Shown here: positions 1-12,152 of the stretch, piece by piece
Numbering within the stretch: the stretch's first letter is position 1
Layout of the letters: every line of letters starts with the position of its first letter
Origin: Mercurialis annua
Taxonomy: Eukaryota; Streptophyta; Magnoliopsida; Malpighiales; Euphorbiaceae
Length of the DNA stretch: 64,000 nucleotides
NCBI RefSeq assembly: GCF_937616625.2
Contig: NC_065572.1
Span: 39,149,653 to 39,213,652 of the forward strand
Reading direction: 5' to 3'
Position numbers and translations under genes: made by a program
Notes under the pieces: model-generated
The model's database searches: none
What the model was told of the DNA's origin: nothing
What the model saw: only the letters and a program-made list of their open reading frames with translations

Positions 1-2803
1 CACCTATATCAAATTCACAATTAATTGGTTATATTCAAAGTCAGACTTATAGGAAAATAAAATTTCCAAAACACATAAATATTCAATTAATATTTTCCAA
101 TTATCTTTTAAAGACGTTAAAATCTTATACCTCTCTTTATATACAAAAACCAAAATGCTTTTACCGTTCGAAAACCTCTAGTTTTAAAAACACATTAAAA
201 TTTCAAAAGATTCGTATCTGAATTCACAGTTACACCTTACTTTCAAATAAATTTGCAAATTTATAAAACCGCTCAACTAGCAAAATTATTATTCACTGAA
301 ATTAAAACTTGATAAGATTTTATCCTTTGTCAAAATGGGAAAACAAATTTACATTGAAATATCCTCGTTCGCATAATATTCTATATGAGTTTACAAAAAA
401 GTTTAAACAAAATTGAACATGCAAAACCCAAACTTCCTTTAAAATCACAATATATATACACACGTGGAGCATAACAAAATTCCTTAATCCAACAACCCTC
501 AAATCATAAATTGGAAGCTAACACGTAAGCCTTCAGAACTGACCTCAAAATCCTATCATACTTATAACAACAATAACTCGAGTGCAATCATATATTCATT
601 CTTACTCCTTACGAAGAACAAAATTTATGATACTACAGACCAATCACTCCTAACATAATCGTCCTCAATTCACCACCATTATCACAGAGTATTTGTCTAG
701 CTACCTTACGGTAAAATTTCAAACCATTTGAAATCAATCAACTTTATAAATACATTTTAACCCAAGGAGACTCGCGAGTTCGTTTTAAAATATTTTTCTC
801 AAAAACACTTCATTGCCAAAATCCACGTTACATAATTGTGCGCCAGGGTGATGACACCTTTCATCCCCAAAGAGTTGCATCCAATTCCAACTATTCCAAT
901 GCACGTGATGCATGTAGTACTATGCATGTACCAATTACTTATTATTTTTTGAACATACACAGTGCGCAATGCAATTCCTATTCGTGACATACAAAAATGC
1001 ATGCTCATGATATGTCTGGGCACAATTACGTGTTAAAAACATTTCAAATATTTTCACAATTTTTCATTTGAAATCAATTTCTTAATCAAACATTTGCTAG
1101 ACGTTACACTCTGTGAGATGTGCACTCCATAACCTCAAAATATTATTTCAAATTCCATACTCGCAATCTACCAAATCATAGGATTCTAACAGCCGTTCAA
1201 ACCTATAACTCCTATAAAATCTCTTATGAATAAAATAATACTCGATTAAACGCCAATTAAACTAAAATTTAACTTAAGGAAAACAATACATCACATATGC
1301 TTTTACAACACGTACCACCAATTCCCGCATTACATCGTCCAACTTGATGAAAAGCACTAGCATTATAAGATACACCGATCTATCTCCTCAGATAAGAATT
1401 TCTAAACTATATTTTTCTCTAATAGTCAAAAACCACCAACCGTTTCAAGAACACTTTACTAATCTTCCTCGATATCAAAATCTAAGGATCTCGATTTACA
1501 AAACAATACACTAACACCAGCGTAACCCCGAACCGAAACTAAAGCAATACAAGCCTAAACGAAGGTTCGACTCACAAATCAAAAGCCAACACCAAGTTTA
1601 AGTCAAAGAACGCATGAAGGAAATTACCTCCCGTGCTACTCTACACAACGAGATAAAACAAACTCAACCGACATAGATCAACCAAACTTGCAAGGTATAC
1701 AACGCAAATCAAAACTAAAATATTACGAATTCTACAAACCATAAACCACTCAAACATGCCACTAACCACAATTAACCCAAATCTATTTTAAGGCAAAAAC
1801 AAAACATGCTACAACACACTGCGATTCGTCGTAACAAGAACAACAAGTAATATGCCAACGATCAAAATACGCATCAAAACTCATTTAGAATTATAAAGTC
1901 AACCATACAAGTTTTCAAGTTCTAGTTGAGCCTCACAGTTTTAAAATTTTTGTTTTCCGGAAAATCTCCTTTATAAATCATTTTTTAAAAGTTTCTAAAG
2001 TATATCAATCCAAAATAACCAGCGAGTTAGCCGAGTCATTACAGCTACCAAGCTCAACTCCAAAATTTGGGTGACCAATGTCAAACCCAAAACAACCATT
2101 TATAAAACATACTCAAAATATTTGTAAATTCGGAAAGGCCTTTAAATAAAATCTCAATCTTTTCTTAAAAATAGGAGCTCAACGTAATCTAAGCATCAAA
2201 CAGCAATTCAAAAATTCAAGTGAGAAAACCCTTTATCACAAACAACCATTCCGAAAAACGCATACTCTCGCCAAACATAATATACCAAATCATATAACCA
2301 AAGACACCTCCAATATACACAAACCAAAACATGGTAAGACCATAAAAGTCATAATACATTTTTAAAGCCATATTCCATTATTTAAATAATATTATTTTTA
2401 AAATAATCGTTGGTCAATACCAAGTCAAACGTAAGATTTTGAAATACGTGAAATTTATTTTACTTGTAAAGTAACCAAAAATCACATTTTTTTAAAAAAG
2501 TATTAAAACCAGACTTCTCTTCTGATTCTCGTGTCAAAACACAAATCAAATCAATATATTTTTCTCAATAAAACCATAAAAACAACGTGTGACCGAACAA
2601 CTTGTAGCCATAAAACATGCTTAATGATTTAACACAAGAATCCTTTAAAAGTAAAAAAAAAGGCCAACCCTAACATATCCTCTTATGTGCCAACATATAT
2701 GGAAACCAACAATTAAGGCCATTAAGGCCTAAACCAAACTGTACTCACCAAAAAGGTGAAAGCAATCCAACTAAAATCATCCAAGGCATAAAAGCCAAAA
2801 ACT

Positions 2804-3036
2804 AATCACCCAAGGTAAACATCATATAAGGCATAACAGCCAACAAACTATCACCCAAAGTAAACACCATATAAGGTACAACAGTCCACAAAACATAACC
2901 CAAAGTATATCTCATATATGGCACAACAGCCAATAAAGCATCACCCGAAGTAAACACCATATAAGGCACAACAGGCCACAACACATCACCCAAAGTATAT
3001 CTCATATATGGCACAACAGCCAACAAATCACCCAAT
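2804..3036 (-). repeat. 45-bp minisatellite in the leader of the minus-strand element
   Basis: About five tandem copies of a 45-bp unit containing ATCACCCAAAGTA and CACAACAGCCAACAA, with single-base variants between copies, plus a decayed partial copy just before. The array lies 240-470 bp downstream of the primer site in the element's own direction. Because 45 is a multiple of three, it keeps a minus-strand frame open (2802-3206) that would give a 15-residue repeat around LGD and VVPYM. I see no counterpart open frame in the related elements, so I treat it as a non-coding leader repeat. Confidence 0.8.
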
Positions 3037-3259
3037 ATATAAGCAATAAACATTCCAAAGTAAAGCATCAGTAACACATAAGACCGACACTCAACATTCC
3101 TATAGATGAAGGTAGAAAGTTTTGAAAACAAAAGATGACGTTTCAAAAGACAAGACTTGAATACTAATTCCGCAGTAGATCCTATGACACAGCAACAGCA
3201 TAACATGCATTAAAGCAGTAAACACATAACATGCAAAATGGCCTTGGATTGAAACCAGA

Positions 3260-3271
3260 GCTCTGATACCA
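3260..3271 (-). promoter_or_regulatory. Primer-binding site (initiator tRNA-Met type)
   Basis: Read on the minus strand this is TGGTATCAGAGC, the standard plant retrotransposon primer site complementary to the 3' end of initiator tRNA-Met. It begins four bases after the end of the LTR at 3276 and fixes the element's direction as minus. Confidence 0.9.
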
Positions 3272-4621
3272 ACTTTGTCACGATCCAATTACAAGGATCG
3301 CAACCGGTGCTAGGGTATGGGTATGGTCGTACCAAAACCCGTAGCTAGCCTTGCAGATAATCATACAACATATAAACCTACAAGAAAACCACTGCTCGGG
3401 GGAAACCGAGACTCCAACCTAAGTCTAGTAGTTTATATCACAACTTAAATAATAACTTAAATATCTGAAATGCTCGGCTAAAACCCGAGACTCAACAGCA
3501 TGCCTTATATATAACGATATAAACCAAAGTATAACATGCCAAAGTTAAAAACAAAACAATCGGACCAATTCGACAAACTAACATAAGATATCCATAATAA
3601 ATAAACTAGCTCTACTGCGGTCTAAGACTTTAAAACCGTTGACTAGTTTTAAATAACATAAAACCTCCAATGAATCAAAGAATCAGAGATGACCAAAGCA
3701 TTCAAATCATAACCCTTGAAAAATAGGGAAAACAATGGGGTCAGATATACTGAGATGAGTTCATAATGCTATTTACATTTATTAAGATTAAAACCCTTAA
3801 AATCAAATCCTTTTATACTAATATACTTATATACTTGATTATGGAATACAATATTGAAATGAAATCCCAAAGTATATATATATCCCAAAGTATAATATAA
3901 AGTAGATGAGAACAAATCCTCATCAATTCCCAAAGTAGGCCAGAAATTGGTCAGCCAATCCCAAAGTACTTACCAGTGCACACAGTCTCGGTACAAGCCT
4001 ATCGAGTAGCTCGTTCCAATCCCAATCCATAATCATTAAAAATAATTCGTAAAAAATTATAATACTAATACAATTTGAGGTACTTAAGCGGTAAATAATA
4101 CAACAAACTCACTACGAGGCACGACCCAACGTTATGCCAGAGTAAAACCAAAGTATATCCGGAACTTTTAAATCAAAACATTCCTCATTTGAAAATACAA
4201 AACTCAACCTATCTTAACAACAAAGATGCACATTTACAAAAAAATACCCAAAGCTAGCCACTCTTGGCCAAAACACCCAAAGTAGACACAAGCGTGTCAC
4301 AACACTTATAAAGGTTCTAAATATGCATACAAGTTCACCAACTCAGATCTGAAAATAGAGAAGTCAAATCAACCATTTACATGGCATAACATTTCCACCT
4401 TATATATTAACAACATGAAATCAAACCAATGATATTTGAACAATGTCAACATGTTACAAACGCCCAAAACTACCTATAATACACTTATGGGCAGCAACTA
4501 ACATCATATGAATCAACCAAAGTTTGTTCATGCAACATGGACCAAAACTCAACCATAAATCCTATTTATCAAACCAAACAAGCAAGAATTGATTTCATCA
4601 ATTAACATCAGCCCCAAACGA

Positions 4622-4719
4622 AGATTTATAGCCATAGGACACTATATCAAAACAACGAATAATCATAACAAGATTTATAGCCATAGGACACTATATCAAA
4701 ACAACGAATAATCATAACA
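4622..4719. repeat. 49-bp direct duplication inside the LTR
   Basis: Two adjacent, apparently identical 49-bp copies starting at 4622 and 4671, each with ATAGCCATAGGACACTATAT. This looks like a recent slippage or template-switch duplication private to this LTR; the other LTRs in the window do not show it. Confidence 0.9.
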
Positions 4720-5643
4720 AGATCAACCAAAAAGTATAGTATACAACCTAGGAATTGATCTTGAGAAACCCATGTAAGAAATATAAAATTACAGCCCTAG
4801 GTCATGCAAACTCAGTCACTAAATACACCCAAACAGTGGCTATCATCATCCCCAACGATTGCATGAAACACATAAATCAAATTAGAATTTATCAATTGGT
4901 AAAACTTGCATAAGCAACTACATGATCGTAAAGCATCAAACCAAATACTTAACTTCAGAATCGGCATACTCAAAACAGTAAACAACAACCATAATTATCA
5001 ACAAATAAGAGTAATGCTTAATTGAACGAATCGCTACGTACTAAGAATGAATGAAACGTGATCTAACACAACAAGGATGAATGAACCAGCAAAATAAGAG
5101 GTACATAACAACCGAGAGTGAGAGTATCTTACCAAAGATCCTGGAACAAGAAAAGAATGACTTACCAAAGATAAAATGGGAATCGAATGAGAGCGGATGA
5201 ACGGAGAGTGAGAGTATCTTACCGAAAACCAACGATTTGAGAAGGATTTGATGGAAAATAAAGTAAATCAGAGAGTTTAATAGTATATAGGTCGGCTAGG
5301 TTTAGAATGAGTGTAGGTAATGTTTAAATAAAAAAAACGGGTCTATTAATAGGCCCCGAAGTGAAAAAACACGACAGCCGTGTTGCGAGGGACGATGGCC
5401 CAACGCGCCTGCCGTCGTGCCTTTTAAAAAGGCAGAAAACACCCTTGGGCGAGTTGCGAGGTGCGATGGCCCAACGCGCCTCCAATTTTGATCCAACAGT
5501 AGACTTTTTCTCGTGCAGAGCATATTAAAAAATAAACCCAATCCAACGGTGCAATTGGGAGATATGAATGTTTTATCAAGATATGTCAGATTAAGAAGGC
5601 ACACAAACACATCATCAATTATAAATTTGATACAAATCAAATC

Positions 5644-5802
5644 GGGTTCTTTTCATAAATACCTCACTTTTTGAAAATTTTGCAAAAGTACTCCTTTTTG
5701 GTAGTTTATTAGTAGATTATTGGTATAATCTACTAATAAACTACCAAAAAGGAGTATTTTTGCAAAATTTTCAAAACGTTAGGTATAGAGGGTAATTTTC
5801 CC
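5644..5802. mobile_element. Fold-back MITE, probably Mutator-like
   Basis: A 159-bp element bounded by GGG...CCC and flanked by a near-perfect 9-bp duplication, AATCAAATC (5635-5643) and AATCATATC (5803-5811). Its core is an almost perfect hairpin with 62-base arms (5659-5720 and 5725-5786) around a 4-base loop. The related LTR fragment at 11575-11600 reads straight through this point and is the empty site. A 9-bp duplication and G-rich ends suggest the Mutator superfamily. No coding capacity. Confidence 0.8.
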
Positions 5803-5935
5803 AATCATATCGCCATCGAAACCTCACACAACACATGCGACACATACAAGATACACTTGCTAAGTCCACCATTAACAATCCGAAACTAAGTCGGAAACAC
5901 AACAAAACCATGACGGAAAAACACGAGATATTACA

Positions 5936-7385
5936 GAAACGTTTGGTTTTGTTTCGTAACATTTCTAAACGTTTGGCTTAGATCGCTAAAAAGGTGAAAC
6001 GTTTGGATGGGTTTCATAACGTTTGTAAACTTTGGCTTATATCGCAATAAAGGGGAAACGTTTGCAATTTGTTTCGTAACGTTTGTAAACGTTTGGCTTC
6101 AATCGTTAAAAAGGTGAATTGTTTGGATTTGTTTCGTAACGTTGTATAAGTTCGGATTGGTTTCGTAACGTTTTAAACATTTGGATTTGTTTTGTAACAT
6201 TTGTAAACGTTTGGCTTAAATCGCTAAAGAGGAGAAACGTTTGGATTGATTTTGTAGCGTTTGTAAACGTTTGGCTTAAATCGCTAAAAAGGTGAAACGT
6301 TTGATTTTGTTTCGTAACGTTTTAAACGTTTGGCTTAAATCGCTAAAAAGGTGAAACATTTGGATTTGTTTCGTAACGTTTGTAAACAATTGGTTTCAAT
6401 CGCTAAAAAGGCGAAACGTTTGAATTTGTTTCGCAACATTTGTAAACGTTTGACTTAAATCGCTAAAAAGGGGAAATGTTTAAATCGCTAAAAAGGTTAA
6501 ACCTTTGGATTTGTTTTGTAATGTTTGTAAACGTTAGACTTAAATCGCTAAAAATGTGAAACTTTTGGATTTTTTTTGTATAGTTTGTAAACGTTTGGCT
6601 TAGATCGGTAAAAAGGTGAAACGTTTGGATTTGTTTCGTAACGTTTTAAATGTTTGGATTTGTTTCATAACGTTTTAAACGTTTGGCCTAAATCGCTAAA
6701 AAGGTGAAACATTCGGATTGGTTTCGTAAGGTTTTAAATGTTTTGCTTAAATTGATAAAATGGGGAAACGTTTGGATTTGTTTCTTAATGTTTTTAAACG
6801 TTTGGCTTGTATCACAAAAAATGTGAAAAGATTGGTTTTGTTTCGTAACGTTTGTAAACATTTGGCTAAAATAATTTAAAAGGTGAAACGTTTGGATTTG
6901 TTTTGTAACATTTTAAACGTTTTGCTGAAATCGCTAAAAAGGTGAAAAGTTTGGATTTGTTTCGTGACGTGTTTGGTTTCGTAACGTTTGTAAACGTTTG
7001 GATTTGTTTCGTAACTTTTTAAACGTTTAGATTGATTTTGTAATGTTTCGTAACGTTTGTAAACGTTTGGCTTGAATCGCTAAAAATGTGAAACGTTTGG
7101 ATTTATTTCGTAATGTTTGTAAACGTTTGGCTTTAATCGCTAAAAACGTGAAACGCTTGGATTTGTTGCGTAACGTTTGTAAACGTTAGGCTCAAATCGC
7201 TAAAAAAGTGAAACGTGAAACTTTTGGATTTGTTTCATAACGTTTTAAACGTTTGGATTGATTTTGTAATGTTTGTAAATGTTTGGCTTGAATCGCTAAA
7301 AAGGGGAAACGTTTGGTTTTCTTTCGTAACGTCTGTAAACGTTTAGCTTAAATTGCAAAAGAAGGGAAACGTTAGGTTTTGTTTT
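5936..7385 (-). repeat. 60-bp satellite array, minus orientation
   Basis: Tandem degenerate copies of a monomer of about 60 bp. In this block the monomer is read on the minus strand, so the plus strand shows TTGGATTTGTTTCG, GGCTTAAATCGC and AAAAGGTGAAACG. Many units are shortened to about 29-32 bp by loss of the central part. Every full unit carries three AAACGTT-type words. The array begins directly at the outer LTR edge (5935) and flips orientation near 7386. I see no gene here. Confidence 0.9.
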
Positions 7386-9055
7386 TAAGCTATTTAAGCC
7401 AAACTTTACAAAACAAATCCCAACGTTTCACCTTTTAGCGATTTAAGCCAAACATTCACCAACATTACGAAACAAATCCAAATGTTTCATCATTTTAGCG
7501 ATTTAAGCCAAACGTATACAAACATTATGAAAGAAATCCAAACGTTTTCCCTTTTTAGCGATTTAAGCCAAACATTTAAAAAGTTACAAAGCAAATCCAA
7601 ACATTTACAAACTTACGAAACAAAACCAAACCAAATGTTTCACCTTTTTAGCAATATAAGCTAAACGTTTACAAGCGTTACGAAACAAAACCAAACGTTT
7701 CACCATTTTAGCGATTTAAGCCAAACATTTAAAACGTTACGAAACAAATCCAAATGTTTCACCTTTTTAGCAATTTAAGCGAAACGTTTACTAACGTCTC
7801 GAAATAAAACCAAACGTTTCACCTTTTTAGCAATTTAAGCGAAACGTTTACAAAAGTTACGAAACAAAACCAGACGTTTCCCCTTTTTAGCAATTTAAGC
7901 CAAACGTTTATAAACGTTACAAAACAAATCCAAACGTTTCCCCTTTTTAGCGATTTAAGCCAAACGTTTACAAACGTTACCAAATAAAACCAAACGTTTC
8001 ACCTTTTTAGCGATTGAAGCCAAACGTCTAAAACGTTACGAAACCAATATAATGTTTCCCATTTATAGCAATTTAAGTCTAACATTTACAATGTTATGAA
8101 ACAAATCCAAAAATTTAAAACGTTACGAAACAAATCAAAACGTTTCATATTTTTACCGATTTAAACTAAACGTTTACAAACATTACGAAACAAATCTAAA
8201 CGTTTCTCCTTCTTAGCGATTTAAGCCAAACGTTTACAAACGTTACAAAACAAATCCAAACGTTTAACCTTTTTAGCGATTTTAGCTAAACGTTTACAAA
8301 TGTTACGAAACAAAACCGAACGTTTCACCTTTTTTAGCGATTGAAGCCATTTGTTTACAAACGTTACAAAACAAAACCAAACATTTCACCTTTTTAGCAA
8401 TTTAAGCCAAATGTTTAAAACGTAACGAAACTAAACCAAACATTTAAAGCGTTACGGAACAAATCCAAACGTTTCACATTTTTAGCGATTTAAGGCAAAC
8501 TTTTACAAACGTTACGAAACAAAACCAAATGTTTCACCTTATTAGCGATTTAAGCCAAACGTTTACAAATGTTACGAAAAAAATCCAAACGTTTCACCTT
8601 TTCAGCGATTAAAGCCAAACGTTTAAAACGTTATGAAACCAACCCAAACGTTTAAAACGTTACAAAACAAATCCAAACATTTCAGCTTTTTAGCGATTTA
8701 AGCCAAACGTTTACAAACATTACAAAACAAATCCAAACGTTTCCCCTTTTTAGCGATTTAAGCCAAACGTCTACAAATGTTACAAAAACAAAACCAAACG
8801 TTTCACCTTTTTAGTGATTGAAGCCAAACGTTTACAAACGTTAAAAAACAAATCCTAATGTTTCACCTTTTTAGCGATTTAAGCCAAACCTTTATAAACA
8901 TTAAGAAACAAATCCAAACGTTTCACCTTTTTAGCAATTTAAGCCAAACATTACGAAGAAATCCAAACGTTTCACCTTTTTTGCGATTTAAGCCAAACGT
9001 TTAAAATGTTTCTAAACAAATCAAAATGTTTACAAACGTTACAAAACAAATCCTA
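7386..9055 (+). repeat. 60-bp satellite array, plus orientation
   Basis: Same satellite as the preceding block but in plus orientation, recognised by TTAGCGATTTAAGCC and GTTACGAAACAAATCC. Monomers are diverged from one another, with frequent changes at CG (to TG or CA), as expected for old methylated DNA. The short open frame at 7482-7664 is a by-product of the 60-bp (20-codon) period. Confidence 0.9.
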
Positions 9056-9832
9056 GCGTTGGATTAGTTTTGTAACGTTTTAAATGTTTGGCTTAAATTG
9101 CTAAAAAGGTTAAACGTTTTGATTTGTTTCGTAACGTTTGTAAACGTTTGGCTTAAATCGCTAAACGTGAAATGTTAGGATTTGTTTCGTAAAGTTTAAA
9201 ATGTTTGGATTGGTTTCATAACGTTTTAAACGTTTTAGCAATTTAAGCCAAACGTTTACAAACGTTACGAAATAAAACCAAACATTTCACCTCTTTAGCC
9301 ATTTAAGCCCAATGTTTACAAACGTTACGAAACAAATCCAAACGTTGACAAACGTTAAAAACGTTACAAAAAAAATCCAGACGTTTATAACGTACTAATG
9401 CAAACGCTTCACCTTTTTAGCAATTTACGATAAATGTTTAAAACATTACGAAACAAATTCAAACGTTTACAAATGTTACGAAACAAATCCAAACACTTTC
9501 ACCTTTTTACCGATTTAAGCCAAACATTTAAAAAGTTACTAAGCAAATCAAAACGTTTACAAACGTTACAAAACAAATCCTAACGTTGGATTGGTTTCGT
9601 AACATTTTAAATGTTGGGCTTAAATCGCTAAAAAGGTGAAACGTTTGGATTTGTTTCGTAACGTTTAAACTTTTGGATTGGTTTCATAACGTTTTAAACA
9701 TTTGGTTTTGTTTCGTAACGTGTCTAAACGTTTGGCTTAAATCTCTAAAAAGGTGAAACGTTTGGATTTGTTTCGAAACGTTTGTAAACGTTTGGCTTAA
9801 ATCGCTAATAAGGGGAAACGTTAGGATACAAA
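9056..9832. repeat. 60-bp satellite with alternating orientation
   Basis: Three or more orientation changes in under 800 bp: minus from about 9056 to 9230, plus to about 9585, minus to 9827. Two junctions are short palindromes: AATCC-TAGCGTT-GGATT at 9049-9065 and AATCC-TAACGTT-GGATT at 9576-9592. The last five bases (9828-9832, ACAAA) are the left copy of the target duplication of the copia element that follows. Confidence 0.85.
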
Positions 9833-10308
9833 TATTGGTGCAGCGGGACGCGAGTGTCTGGATCGTATATTTCAATTCAAAATCGGAATTCCAACAATCC
9901 AGATCAAAAAATTGATCATATCAATAATAAATGAAATGTCGTATCATCTAGTAAATAAAGCACGCATCTAGAAATCGTAAGAAGAATAACTATGTCGATT
10001 CTCCAACGATTCTTGTAGTCCCGATAGTACGGCGACCTCAAGCTCGTCCAAACGAGTATGCGTCTGATTGAATCCTCGCCTTGAAGTAATCCGCAAGAGT
10101 TCCTCTTGCCGAGCAACCCAAAGCTCTAACTCTCACCTGGAATTACGTGTTTGATCGAATGTATGTAAAAACTTTCTCCAAGCATTTCTTTGATTGATGA
10201 CTACTTGAACTCCTTCAAATATGCTCTTTTAAGTGTGGTATGTATAGAATGAGCAAAGGCAACCTCTATTTATTGGCAAGAGTTTGTAGGAAAGTCTGAC
10301 GCCTCAAA

Positions 10309-10455
10309 TGCTAGGTGTCACACATCAAGCATAGGTGTTGCCACCACGTCGGATGCTAGGTGTCACACACAGATACATACATGACATCATCACGTGACAT
10401 CATCGCATGACATCATCGAGACATCATCACATGACATCATCGTGACATCATCACA
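10309..10455 (-). repeat. Two-copy version of the copia U3 repeats plus ATGACATCA cluster
   Basis: Two copies of the ATGCTAGGTGTCAC-containing unit (starting near 10309 and 10355), followed by about six close copies of a word like CATGACATCATC up to 10455. This corresponds to the larger array at 17464-17735 in the other LTR. Confidence 0.75.
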
Positions 10456-11292
10456 TTAACTTGGATAAAATACAATTAGGTGCCTACTAATTAATAACTC
10501 TTACAAATTAGTCCCTAATTTATACTTGTTTTTCATCTTAGATTAATATCCGAGATATGCTAGTATCTATATGAAATCGATCTCTCGTAAACTCAATCGA
10601 TTGCACACCCTATTGTGTGTGACTAAATAGGTTCACATCTATATGGCAACGAGAGTCATAAGAAATGCCTTTCTTATATTAAATAAAAAATCCCATTAAT
10701 TATTAATTCTCGTAGATTGTTAGTGAGGTCTAGCAACATATAACGACCCCCAAATAGATATGAATGTTTCGATGCATTCCTTATGAACCAATGTTCATAA
10801 AAATTCCCTACATCTAAGATTTTGATCTCGACTAGTGTCACGGTTAAGTCAAACACTGTTTGTCTTGATCATATGACCTTATCTCAGTTCTTATTCTTGA
10901 TAAATATGAGTTCCACTAGAAACAACTTTCTAAGTAAGTCATATACACCTGCGCATGTTTTATCATCCATCAAGAATAATTTGAGATAGCATAGAATCTT
11001 TTTTTCGTTCATCCGGAGTGATAAATCCTCTCTTGGTTAAACCCCTATCTCCATATACAACTAACTAGAGCCAACACATCCCGCGACCGTAACTCATGAA
11101 AGATCTAGGGATAAAGAGTATCAAACTCTAATCACCTATATACAAGATAGTGTAACCGCAAATCAAAGGACATATGTACATTTATGAACTAGATGACATT
11201 AAATTGACTTTGAAGAAATACCATGTATAAGTCATCTAGCGTCACTTGTTCGACTCATTCAAACCTTTGAGTGTCCGTATGCTTATTCTGAG

Positions 11293-11681
11293 ACAGACTT
11301 CATTATGCAGAATTGTTATAATTTCTTTCATTGATTACTTTGGGTGTCATATTAAGTGTTTTCATGTTTGTTTTGTGTGTTTTTGTTCGGACAACATATT
11401 GTATGATATGTTTTTATGTGGGTTGTGTTATGTAATATCCCGTGTTTTTCCGTCATGGTTTTTTTGTGTTTCCGACTAAGTTTTAGATTGTTAATGGTGG
11501 ACTTAGCAAGTGTGACACTATGTTGGGGGCTTGAGTTGTATCTTGTATGTGTCCCATGTGTCGTGTGAGTTTTCAATGGCGATTTGATTTGTATCAGGTT
11601 TATAATCGATGGTGTGTTCATGTGCCTTCTGAATCTGACATGTCTTGATAGAACATCCATATCTCCCAATTGCACCGTTCT
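11293..11681 (+). mobile_element. Gypsy LTR fragment inserted in the copia LTR
   Basis: The two copia LTRs align up to TATTCTGAG and again from AAGTAGTATGAGAC. Between these points this LTR has 389 extra bases in place of 7 bases in its partner. From 11431 the insert reads TGTAATATCCCGTGTTTTTC and then follows, for about 250 bases, the start of the gypsy-type LTR that ends at 5935, in the opposite orientation. The first 138 bases probably come from the 3' end of that element's interior. There is no target duplication and seven target bases are lost, so it looks like a repair-captured fragment rather than a transposition. Confidence 0.75.
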
Positions 11682-12024
11682 AAGTAGTATGAGACTCATT
11701 GCTTCCTATAATTAGTAACTCTTTACTAATCAAGAGAATAAACAGAGGTGACAATCTTTCCGGGATAATGCGATGTCCTTATTCGTAGGACCCCATCGAT
11801 CGTGAACGTTTATTTAGATCACTTGTATAATATAATTTATCACTCATATTCTTAACACCTTAAGAATAAATTTTCTATCACAATGTGATAAGGACAATAT
11901 GAAATAAATAAATGATTAGTTGATGAGACACTTAATTAAAATTAAATATATATATATCATTGCCATTAGGAGTTTTTTATACAAGTATACAGACAAAATG
12001 GCCCTAGGGCACATACTATTAACA

Positions 12025-12036
12025 ATCTCCCACTTG
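12025..12036 (-). promoter_or_regulatory. Polypurine tract of the copia element
   Basis: On the minus strand CAAGTGGGAGAT lies directly against the 3' LTR start (TGTTAATAG). This is the expected position and composition of the plus-strand priming site used in reverse transcription. Confidence 0.85.
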
Positions 12037-12152
12037 CACTAGTGCCATTGGTTACTATATCTAAGCCCCATCTTCTCAAGATGTAAATCTAATTGACTCT
12101 GGGTCATAGGCTTTGTCAGTGGGTCAACCGTGTTATCGGTTGATGCTTTCTT

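Larger units (their letters stand above)
1..3275 (-). mobile_element. Interior of a non-coding gypsy-type LTR element, cut by the window edge
   Basis: This is the interior that follows the primer site at 3260-3271 when read on the minus strand. It is AT-rich and has no gag or pol motif on either strand. It is clearly related to the interior of the complete non-autonomous element at 52210-56769: positions 839-895 read in reverse match about 54424-54475 (shared words CTTTGGGGATG and TCACCCTGGCGCAC), and about 2030-2075 matches about 53255-53310 around a CTTGGTAGCTGTAATGACTC-like stretch. The two landmarks lie at similar distances from their primer sites (about 2.4 and 2.2 kb), so roughly 70 percent of the interior is inside the window. 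The open frames at 320-502 and 799-1023 have no recognisable product and are probably chance. The other LTR and the target duplication lie outside the window. Confidence 0.75.
3276..5935 (-). mobile_element. 5' LTR of the minus-strand gypsy-type element
   Basis: On the minus strand the LTR begins TGTAATATCTCGTG (ending at plus position 5935) and finishes with TCGTGACA (3276), 2660 bp in all. Its final 100 bases carry the block with CCATACCCTAGC and the U5 hairpin (3393-3411) that also occur in the LTRs ending at 37968, 46188, 52209, 59814 and 63291. Its first 250 bases match the LTR fragment at 11431-11681. It contains a MITE (5644-5802), a 49-bp direct duplication (4622-4719), a TATA-like stretch near 5282-5290, and many copies of the word CCCAAAGTA. 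The matching 3' LTR is outside the window, so age cannot be estimated. Confidence 0.85.
9833..12024 (-). mobile_element. 3' LTR of the copia element
   Basis: It starts TGTTAATAGTATG on the minus strand at 12024 and ends GCACCAATA at 9833. It is 2192 bp against 1945 bp for its partner because it carries a 389-bp foreign segment (11293-11681), while having only two copies of the ATGCTAGGTGTCACAC repeat where the 5' LTR has four. Its TATA site is altered (minus strand CCAATAAATAGA, 10265-10276) relative to the intact CTATAAATAGA in the 5' LTR. Many substitutions separate the two LTRs, so the insertion is fairly old. Confidence 0.88.

Noticed and set aside
5936..9832. Regularly spaced repeats resembling a CRISPR array
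   Set aside because: Units are directly tandem with no unique spacers of constant length, they vary in length and flip strand, and the context is a plant genome.
9916..10116. 66-codon minus-strand frame in the copia 3' LTR, and similar frames at 10674 and 11246-11699
   Set aside because: They lie in LTR sequence or in the inserted LTR fragment, and the sister LTR does not preserve them.
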